From positions 1 through 20,346 of IMG/VR virus record IMGVR_UViG_3300047276_000154: a DNA stretch of 20,346 nucleotides, one strand, 5' to 3'. Below the pieces are notes generated by a model that had not been told where the DNA came from, ran no database searches, and saw only the letters and a program-made list of their open reading frames with translations. Positions 15,477 through 20,346 of this stretch are shown piece by piece. Source of the stretch: a virus. Numbering within the stretch: position 1 is the first letter of the stretch; each line of letters opens with the position of its first letter. The position numbers and the translations under genes were made by a program.

Positions 15477-15702
15477 AGCAATAGTTTCAGGCACTGTAGC
15501 TGTCTTTACAGCAGTCGTAGCTCTTCATTCACGTATGCACGGTCGTATCTCTGAAGTCGATAAGCGTATTGATCAGGTTGAATTACGTATCGCTGAGAAG
15601 TACGTCCAGCGTGAGGAGCTTTCCTCTGCACTGCAAAAGATGGAGGATCACATGATCCGCATCGAAAATAAACTAGATCAGATCGTCCTTAGAAATGGCT
15701 AA
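15469..15702 (+). CDS. Small membrane/coiled-coil protein (holin or inner spanin candidate)
   Basis: A 77-aa protein with one N-terminal membrane helix (about residues 4-21, AIVSGTVAVFTAVVALHS). A long charged coiled-coil-like helix follows (ISEVDKRIDQVELRIAEKY ... ALQKMEDHMIRIENKLDQIV). Such a membrane anchor plus coiled coil fits T7 gp17.5-like holins or Rz-type inner spanins. No embedded or overlapping outer-spanin lipoprotein was recognised. It overlaps the endolysin stop by 8 nt and the terminase start by 8 nt, and GGAG (15461-15464) lies close before its ATG. In T7 the gene between fibre and small terminase is the holin 17.5, which supports holin, but the topology does not settle it. 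Confidence 0.75.
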   Translation: MIEAIVSGTVAVFTAVVALHSRMHGRISEVDKRIDQVELRIAEKYVQREELSSALQKMEDHMIRIENKLDQIVLRNG

Positions 15703-15946
15703 GAACAAGGCAACAGAGGACATGTTTAATGAACTTCATAACATGGTCACTCAAGAGTTGCTTAATCGAATTAAGTCTGGTGAGGCATCTACAGCTGATC
15801 TGAAAGCTGCCTGTGACTGGTTAGCTAAGAATGATATTAGCGGGGTTGCTTATGACGGTAACCCCCTAGACAAACTAGCGACAGTACTGCCAAAGGTAGA
15901 TCCCGAACTTGTACAGAAGAGGTTGTATGGCAAGTCGTACAGCTAA
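15695..15946 (+). CDS. terS: Small terminase subunit (T7 gp18-like), probable
   Basis: The 83-aa product is close to T7 gp18 (89 aa) and sits directly after the lysis genes, as in T7. It is helical: FNELHNMVTQELLNRIKSGEASTADLKAACDWLAKNDI resembles the alpha-helical core of podoviral small terminases, followed by a PLDKLATVLPKVDPE tail of the kind seen in this family. Small terminases form ring oligomers that bind the packaging site on the concatemeric DNA and stimulate the large subunit. Here, unlike T7, about 3.7 kb separates it from the large subunit gene. It overlaps the next gene by 20 nt. Confidence 0.72.
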   Translation: MAKNKATEDMFNELHNMVTQELLNRIKSGEASTADLKAACDWLAKNDISGVAYDGNPLDKLATVLPKVDPELVQKRLYGKSYS

Positions 15947-16181
15947 CTACTACAAACAAAACCCTGCTGCCAATAAGCGTCGTCTTAAGCAACAGGCCAA
16001 ATATAACAAGACAAATAACGGTCTCAAGATCCGTACTGCAGCTAATGAGCTGAACAGACAACTTGGTACATACGGTAATGGTGACGGGAAGGATGCCTCC
16101 CATACAGGCCCTAATAAAGGCAAGCTTGAATCCCCTTCAGCTAACCGTCGTCGTCCAAGAACTGGTAAGAAGTACGCCTAA
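15927..16181 (+). CDS. Conserved basic small protein, 84 aa
   Basis: ATG 15927 is favoured over upstream alternative starts because AAGAGG (15917-15922) precedes it at 4 nt, and the product then begins MASRTANYYKQNPAANKRRL. It is strongly basic (many Lys and Arg) with conserved-looking blocks KKIRTAANELNR-like (residues about 33-45) and YGNGDGKDASH (about 50-60), ending in SANRRRPRTGKKYA. I recognise the GDGKDASH plus NRRR pattern as a recurrent small-protein family in phages and algal viruses, but not its function. Nucleic-acid binding is plausible from charge. It overlaps the end of the small terminase gene and precedes an HNH nuclease gene, so a role around packaging is possible. Confidence 0.8.
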   Translation: MASRTANYYKQNPAANKRRLKQQAKYNKTNNGLKIRTAANELNRQLGTYGNGDGKDASHTGPNKGKLESPSANRRRPRTGKKYA

Positions 16182-16183
16182 TC

Positions 16184-16510
16184 ATGACACCGCTATTCCC
16201 TAGCCCTGATCATTATCTCCACAACTTGCAAGCCATGACAAGCTCCGAAGCAAAACGGCTCCATCGTCATGCAATTAAAGAAGCATTTGAATTTCAATGT
16301 GTCTATTGTGGTATTAAACATGAACCTGATGAACTCACTATTGATCATGTCCGTCCTCGTTGTTATGGCGGACACTCTTTTACGAACAACCTTGTACCAT
16401 CCTGTCGTAAATGTAATCAGGCTAAGGGAAGCAACAACTGGCTCTCGTGGATGAGAGCAACCTTTGGTATTACACCTAGAGAGAACCTCATTCTATCGCA
16501 TATTAACTAA
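16184..16510 (+). CDS. HNH endonuclease
   Basis: A 108-aa protein with a complete HNH zinc-ribbon motif: C39-V-Y-C42, then LTIDHVRPR with D54-H55 (the catalytic His), GGH at 62-64, NNL at 68-70, then C74-R-K-C77-N78 and K81-G. The two CxxC pairs should bind structural zinc. HNH proteins next to terminase genes take part in DNA packaging in several tailed phages, where they nick at or near the packaging site with the large terminase. Free-standing homing endonucleases share the fold. No intron or repeated flank is visible, and neighbours are tightly packed (2-nt gaps), which favours a resident packaging role. No Shine-Dalgarno motif precedes the start. Confidence 0.93.
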   Translation: MTPLFPSPDHYLHNLQAMTSSEAKRLHRHAIKEAFEFQCVYCGIKHEPDELTIDHVRPRCYGGHSFTNNLVPSCRKCNQAKGSNNWLSWMRATFGITPRENLILSHIN

Positions 16511-16512
16511 TC

Positions 16513-17256
16513 ATGCCTGCATTAACACCTGAGCAGCGGCGTAAGCAAATCGAGATGCAACGCCAGCGTGAAGCTGCTGCTAAAGCTGCCAACAAACCTA
16601 AGCGTGGTCAAAAGGGCGTCCAGACTTCTGGCGGTTCCAAGACTAAAGGTGAGACTGTTGGTGGCGCTAAGCCTATCTCTAAACCAACCACTAAGCCCGC
16701 TGCTAAGCCTACTACCAAGACAAAGGTAGCTGACTACCAAGATGCCCAAGGTAATACCTACGACGGTAACACTGGTCGTTTTAAGTCCAAGGTAGCCCCT
16801 AAGCCTGCCGCTAAACCTGCTCCTAAACCTTCTAGTGGTGGTCGTACATACGCTTCTACTAGCACCCCTGCTACGACTGCTTCAGTTACTGAGAAGCCTC
16901 AGTCTAATGCTGGTATGAAGAACCAGAACAAGGATTACCGTGGCAACCTCTTTGAAAAGACCTTTGGGTACAAAAGAGGTGAAGCACCTGATCAGCTAGC
17001 CAAGCGTGCTAACTACGCAGGAACCGACACTGGCGTTAACCCATCCACAAAAGTAGATAAGAACTACGCTGATAAGAAGCCAGTCAATCAGACACCTGTT
17101 GCATTTGGAAAGGACACAAACCTTTCTAATGAGCCTGCAAAGCCTGCATCTCCTTCGGCTCCTCCGTCTCCTAATCAGACCAATAAGTACGACAAGGCTT
17201 CAAAGGGGATGACTCTTGCTGAACGCATGAGGCGTCGTCGGATGGGTCTTGATTGA
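16513..17256 (+). CDS. Basic Lys/Pro/Ala-rich, probably disordered protein
   Basis: A 247-aa protein of unknown family. Residues 1-35 form a charged helix (EQRRKQIEMQRQREAAAK). Two KP-repeat patches follow (SKPTTKPAAKPTTK around 55-69 and KPAAKPAPKPSS around 95-106), separated by a short DAQGNTYDGNTGRFKSK motif. The middle is Ser/Thr/Asn-rich. The C-terminus is an arginine-rich tail (MTLAERMRRRRMGLD). Composition is like histone H1-type or other disordered nucleic-acid-binding tails. It starts 2 nt after the HNH stop. DNA condensation, packaging help or a virion role are inferences only. The KPAAKP repeat recurs in the next gene. Confidence 0.8.
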   Translation: MPALTPEQRRKQIEMQRQREAAAKAANKPKRGQKGVQTSGGSKTKGETVGGAKPISKPTTKPAAKPTTKTKVADYQDAQGNTYDGNTGRFKSKVAPKPAAKPAPKPSSGGRTYASTSTPATTASVTEKPQSNAGMKNQNKDYRGNLFEKTFGYKRGEAPDQLAKRANYAGTDTGVNPSTKVDKNYADKKPVNQTPVAFGKDTNLSNEPAKPASPSAPPSPNQTNKYDKASKGMTLAERMRRRRMGLD

Positions 17257-17265
17257 TCAACCTGT

Positions 17266-17280
17266 ACATATAGACATATA
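17266..17280 (+). repeat. Tandem ACATATA copies before a gene start
   Basis: ACATATA occurs at 17266-17272 and 17274-17280, separated by one G. The last base is the A of the ATG of the 487-aa protein gene. It makes an unusually AT-rich leader in a short gap. A binding or low-structure leader role is possible; no function is shown. Confidence 0.4.
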
Positions 17281-18743
17281 TGGCAGTTCTCGGGAGATCT
17301 CGGGAACAACGTAGATATGATCGTGAGCAAAACAGATTAGTCCGTGAAGCGAATACATCACTATCTCGTGATCCCGACAAACTATTCAAACAATGGCAAC
17401 AAGCTGGATGGGTTACTAAATCCGTATCTAGTTTTGATGAACTTGTTGCTCAATATAATAATCTTGTAAGTCAAGGTGAGAGTCCAGCTAAGGCCAGAGA
17501 AGCATTAATTGATCCTAAGGCTGGTAAAAACATATTCGGTCCTGTAGATCCTGAGACTGGTTTAGCGAAGCTAGACCGTCGTTCTGTACGTACAAGGACT
17601 GCCCCTGCCACTCGTCAACTTGCTGATCAACAGTTTGGTGCTGGTGGCGGTGACCAGTTTGAAGCTAATGTGCGAGATCAATTTGATCGTACTGGTAATA
17701 GAGGCGGTGAGATGCGTGCTAAGGCACGTATGGCTCACAACAACGTTGCTAATCCAGACTACGCTGGTCAAATTCAATACGACCTTGGACATTATCGAGC
17801 AGCCGCTCACCCTGATGGTGCTGGCTATGACGGTCCAATGAATATGGATCCTGAGCCTTCCTACATTAATCAGTCTCACATTGACAAAGATAGGATTCCT
17901 CAAAACGCTATGCGTGAGTATGGAGTTCCTCTCAATGGTCCTGAAGCTGTTGCTGAAACTACTATTCAACAACGTGGGGCTCCGTCTAGGTCTGGACTAA
18001 TGACTCGCGATGGGCATCTTCCTCAGCCAGTTTTAGATGACCTATCCACTAGCGCATACAGACAAGCTTTTGAAACCGCAAAAGCAAATGGGGAGTTGAC
18101 TGGTAGATACGGTGGAGTAATGTCTATCAAGAAGGATCCAAGTATCTATAAGAACTGGGATACTGGACTTGACCTAGGTCCAGAGAACTACGGCAACATC
18201 AAGTCTTACGGACAAGCACTGGCACTTGCTGATAAAGCGGAGCAACTTGGTCAGCAAGGTGCCAACATCCGCCCAGCTTTAGATCAACTCTCACCTACAA
18301 CTAGCAAAGGTACTGCTGTAGCTCAATCTGGTCCTGTTAGGCGTATAGCTCCTGCTGCTATTCCATACAAGAATCCAGCTCCGCTCACTGCTAAGCAGAT
18401 CAGCGAGTTCCAAGCTGGTGGTGGTCAAGCTGCCATGATTAGGGACGGTTTAACCAAAGAGCAGATTATTGCTAGAGGTAGGGCACTTCTCAATCCTAAG
18501 CCGCCAAAACCACCAAAGGCAACGGTTAAACCAGCTGCTAAACCAACATCCAAACCAACATCTAAGCCAACAATTAAACCAGCAGCTAAACCTAGGCTGC
18601 GTTTTAGGTCTGCTATACCTGAGCCAACACCTAGAGCAGCAAGGCGTGATGCAGCTGCTCAACTCACTAGAATTGTTAATTCTACTAATGATGTCATTCG
18701 TATTGTTCCTGGAGAATGGTTGCCAGGATCTGAGGGTGTCTAA
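17280..18743 (+). CDS. Unrecognised 487-aa protein with possible nuclease-like motif and KP repeat
   Basis: The N-terminus (residues 1-65) is a basic helical region (RSREQRRYDREQNRLVRE). A central stretch has YDLGHYRAAAHPDG (D168, H171), then N188 and N197 in MNMDPEPSYINQ. This D-x-G-H...N...N spacing recalls His-Me finger nucleases, though one motif alone is weak evidence. Residues about 405-440 hold a Pro/Lys repeat (PKPPKPPK, then KPAAKPTSKPTSKP), followed by an arginine-containing C-terminus. The start has no Shine-Dalgarno motif but follows a 23-nt AT-rich gap. It sits between the small and large terminase genes in a row of basic proteins. I do not recognise the family. Virion, packaging or nuclease roles are all open. 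Confidence 0.8.
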   Translation: MAVLGRSREQRRYDREQNRLVREANTSLSRDPDKLFKQWQQAGWVTKSVSSFDELVAQYNNLVSQGESPAKAREALIDPKAGKNIFGPVDPETGLAKLDRRSVRTRTAPATRQLADQQFGAGGGDQFEANVRDQFDRTGNRGGEMRAKARMAHNNVANPDYAGQIQYDLGHYRAAAHPDGAGYDGPMNMDPEPSYINQSHIDKDRIPQNAMREYGVPLNGPEAVAETTIQQRGAPSRSGLMTRDGHLPQPVLDDLSTSAYRQAFETAKANGELTGRYGGVMSIKKDPSIYKNWDTGLDLGPENYGNIKSYGQALALADKAEQLGQQGANIRPALDQLSPTTSKGTAVAQSGPVRRIAPAAIPYKNPAPLTAKQISEFQAGGGQAAMIRDGLTKEQIIARGRALLNPKPPKPPKATVKPAAKPTSKPTSKPTIKPAAKPRLRFRSAIPEPTPRAARRDAAAQLTRIVNSTNDVIRIVPGEWLPGSEGV

Positions 18744-19087
18744 TGCCTAACCCTTCTCTAAAAGTAAACCCAGCACGTAGCCCTTCTGCAGCTGTACTTA
18801 AACAAGAAAAGGGTCAGAACCTTCTTGATCATTTCCTGAAGTATATCAACCCCAAGTACATCAGTGGTACTAACCCCATTGCTAGGACACAAACTGCACA
18901 TGGGTTTAGCCCTACTAAGAATGCTGCTCTTAACTTTGGCAAGATGATGGGTGTCCCTTATGACCCTGCAACACGTGTCAGACCGGGAGATCCTCTTACT
19001 CAACTCAAAGGATCTACAAGCAAGATCGGTACGACTGAACGGATCTATAACAGCTATTACCAGCCACGAGTAAAGCTGGCTGATTAA
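18743..19087 (+). CDS. Hypothetical protein, 114 aa
   Basis: The start overlaps the previous stop by one base (TAATG), with GAGGG (18732-18736) 6 nt before it, so it is translationally coupled. The protein is moderately basic without membrane segments. It has a helix near residues 18-35 (AVLKQEKGQNLLDHFLKYI), a central TAHGFSPTKNAALNFGKMMG segment, and a C-terminus rich in Tyr, Arg and Lys (ERIYNSYYQPRVKLAD). I do not recognise the family. Context, in a run of basic proteins before the large terminase, suggests an accessory packaging or virion role without proof. Confidence 0.75.
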   Translation: MPNPSLKVNPARSPSAAVLKQEKGQNLLDHFLKYINPKYISGTNPIARTQTAHGFSPTKNAALNFGKMMGVPYDPATRVRPGDPLTQLKGSTSKIGTTERIYNSYYQPRVKLAD

Positions 19088-19100
19088 CACATCTTACCTT

Positions 19101-19541
19101 ATGGACAACACTAATAATGACGCTCGTAGAGCACGACTGCAGGGAGCCGAACTTTCAAAACTAAATCTGAAAGGAAAGTCTCTTCAAGAGATGCAAACTA
19201 TGATCCGAGCTGCAAAAGCCAAGGCTAACGAAGCCTACGCTGCAGGAAAGGACGTAGCACCAAAGCCAGTTGCGGCACCGCTTCAAGGAAGGGACAAGTT
19301 ACAGTGGGAACAGAAGCTGCGAAGGAATGAGGAAAAGGCAAAACAAGAGTCTAGGCGTAAAGTACGTAAAGATTCTGTTGAGCCAAAATCTAAACCAATA
19401 CCATCTACTAAACGCCCACGAGGTACTGCTGGTGTCCAGCTTACTGACATAGCACCTCCTTCTTCAGAACGTTTTGGTCCTGGTGGTATGTTTAGCACTA
19501 TCGACCAGCTTCATGAGAGACAATTCAAGTGGAAACGTTAA
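19101..19541 (+). CDS. Basic helical hypothetical protein, 146 aa
   Basis: Residues 1-50 and 65-90 look helical and highly charged (LQEMQTMIRAAKAKANEAY; KLQWEQKLRRNEEKAKQESR). They are followed by a basic Pro-containing stretch (KSKPIPSTKRPRGT) and a C-terminal GPGGMFSTIDQLHERQFKWKR. No catalytic motif or membrane helix is visible. It begins 13 nt after the preceding stop without a Shine-Dalgarno motif, and is the last gene before the terminator at 19564. The family is unrecognised. Composition resembles its neighbours and fits a nucleic-acid or scaffold-binding protein, which is inference only. Confidence 0.75.
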   Translation: MDNTNNDARRARLQGAELSKLNLKGKSLQEMQTMIRAAKAKANEAYAAGKDVAPKPVAAPLQGRDKLQWEQKLRRNEEKAKQESRRKVRKDSVEPKSKPIPSTKRPRGTAGVQLTDIAPPSSERFGPGGMFSTIDQLHERQFKWKR

Positions 19542-19563
19542 TTAATTAAACGCCACCACTGGT

Positions 19564-19602
19564 ACCTAGAAGCCTCTACAAGGGGCCTCTAGGTTCTTTT
19601 TT
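19564..19602 (+). terminator. Intrinsic terminator just before the large terminase gene
   Basis: ACCTAGAAGCC (19564-19574) pairs with GGCCTCTAGGT (19584-19594) over 11 positions with one A-C mismatch, closing a 9-nt loop. TCTTTTTT (19595-19602) follows. Orientation is + only; the reverse strand lacks a downstream T-run. It ends the accessory operon 14 nt before the terL start, so terL expression must come from readthrough or RNA processing. Confidence 0.82.
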
Positions 19603-19616
19603 GTACATCCTATTAT

Positions 19617-20346
19617 ATGGATACTTTAACAGCCCTTAGAGACGATTTTAAGATCTTTCTTCAAGCCCTATGGGGACAACTAGATCTCCCTTCTCCTACA
19701 CGAGCGCAATACGCCATTGCTGACTACCTGCAACACGGACCTAAACGACTACAGATCCAAGCTTTCCGAGGAGTCGGTAAGAGCTGGATTACTGGAGCGT
19801 TTGTGTTATGGACCCTATTCAATGATCCCGAAAAGAAGATCATGATCATCTCTGCGTCTAAAGAGCGTGCAGATAACATGTCTATCTTCCTTCAGAAGCT
19901 GATCATTGAAACGCCATGGCTAGCTCACCTCAGACCTAAGAGTGATGAAGCCAGATGGTCTCGTATCTCCTTTGACGTTAACTGCTCACCCCACCAAGCA
20001 CCATCCGTTAAGTCAGTTGGTATCACAGGTCAGCTAACTGGTTCTCGTGCAGACCTGATGATTCTTGATGACGTGGAGGTCCCTGGTAACTCCATGACGG
20101 AGATGATGCGAGAGAAGCTCCTTCAGCTCTGTACAGAAGCGGAGTCCATCCTCACACCGAAGAAGGACAGCCGCATTATGTACCTTGGCACTCCACAGAC
20201 TACCTTCACCATCTACCGAAAGCTAGCAGAACGTAACTATCGTCCATTTGTCTGGCCATCCCGTTACCCACGTAAGGACAAGCTCTCCCAATACGAAGGT
20301 CTCCTGGCCCCTCAGATCTCAGAAGACATTGAGATGGGTGTTGATG
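19617..20346 (+). CDS. terL: Large terminase subunit (T7 gp19-like), partial, runs off right edge
   Basis: The 243 visible residues read open to the window end. They align by eye along their length with T7 gp19: FRGVGKSWITGAFVLW contains the Walker A P-loop (RGVGKS, residues 51-56), and IISASKERADNMSIF follows at 77-91. SVKSVGITGQLTGSRADLMI leads into Walker B (LMILDDVE, 147-154), and YLGTPQT is the coupling motif. This is the ATPase half of the packaging motor; the nuclease domain lies beyond the window. ATG 19617 gives MDTLTALRDDFKIFLQALW, as expected for the family N-terminus. No Shine-Dalgarno motif precedes it, and a terminator ends 14 nt upstream. The gene powers DNA translocation through the portal. 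Confidence 0.97.
   Translation, partial: MDTLTALRDDFKIFLQALWGQLDLPSPTRAQYAIADYLQHGPKRLQIQAFRGVGKSWITGAFVLWTLFNDPEKKIMIISASKERADNMSIFLQKLIIETPWLAHLRPKSDEARWSRISFDVNCSPHQAPSVKSVGITGQLTGSRADLMILDDVEVPGNSMTEMMREKLLQLCTEAESILTPKKDSRIMYLGTPQTTFTIYRKLAERNYRPFVWPSRYPRKDKLSQYEGLLAPQISEDIEMGVD

Noticed and set aside
15909-15926. Upstream alternative start for the 84-aa basic protein
   Set aside because: It needs a non-ATG codon, while ATG 15927 has AAGAGG just before it and begins the recognisable family N-terminus.
17253-17282. Sigma70-like promoter (TTGATC and TATATG) before the 487-aa gene
   Set aside because: The -10 candidate overlaps the start codon, so transcripts would begin inside the gene. 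Both boxes match consensus poorly.
19603-19616. Promoter for terL (TATTAT box)
   Set aside because: The box abuts the ATG, giving a start point within the coding region, and no convincing -35 element lies upstream outside the terminator.

Overview
The window is the late, structural half of a T7-like podovirus genome (Autographiviridae-type gene order), all on the + strand and tightly packed with 1-20 nt overlaps or very short gaps. Several small proteins and the tail-tip proteins resemble families I know from cyanophages: a glycine-rich adhesin, the 92-aa protein beginning MAHFAELDD, and a glucosaminidase endolysin preceded by a YYKGLP-type N-terminus. A cyanophage of Synechococcus or a relative is therefore the best guess. 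The host is an inference; the T7-like architecture is read directly from the proteins.

Layout. 1-407: end of a virion protein gene, a 60-aa ORF, and two hairpins, the second a C(TTCG)G intrinsic terminator. This sits where T7 has its terminator, between the capsid gene and gene 11. 433-3443: tail tubular proteins A and B (T7 gp11/gp12). 3447-11686: the internal core/ejection proteins (T7 gp14, gp15, gp16 equivalents). The gp14-like protein ends in an S74-type chaperone/autoprotease signature. The gp15-like protein carries a lysozyme-like domain and then what looks like a circularly permuted M23 peptidase domain. 11692-14692: a tail fibre with a T7 gp17 N-terminus and a 25-heptad Ala-rich shaft, a glycine-rich adhesin-like protein, and a conserved small protein. 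14707-15702: a lysis cassette (small membrane protein, glucosaminidase endolysin, membrane plus coiled-coil protein). 15695-15946: probable small terminase.

15927-19541 separates the small and large terminase genes. It holds a basic small protein, an HNH endonuclease and four largely unrecognised proteins, several of them basic and Lys/Pro/Ala-rich. It ends in a hairpin/T-run just 14 nt before the large terminase gene, which starts at 19617 and runs off the right edge.

The proteins work together in virion assembly (tubular proteins, core, fibre), DNA ejection through the envelope and peptidoglycan (core proteins with wall-hydrolase domains), genome packaging (terminases, possibly helped by HNH and basic proteins) and lysis. 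The least conventional parts are the two cell-wall domains at the end of the gp15-like protein, the S74 tail on the gp14-like protein, a terminator-like hairpin inside the coding sequence of the membrane protein before the endolysin, and the accessory block between the terminase genes. No tRNA, CRISPR, insertion sequence, attachment site, packaging end or convincing promoter was seen.
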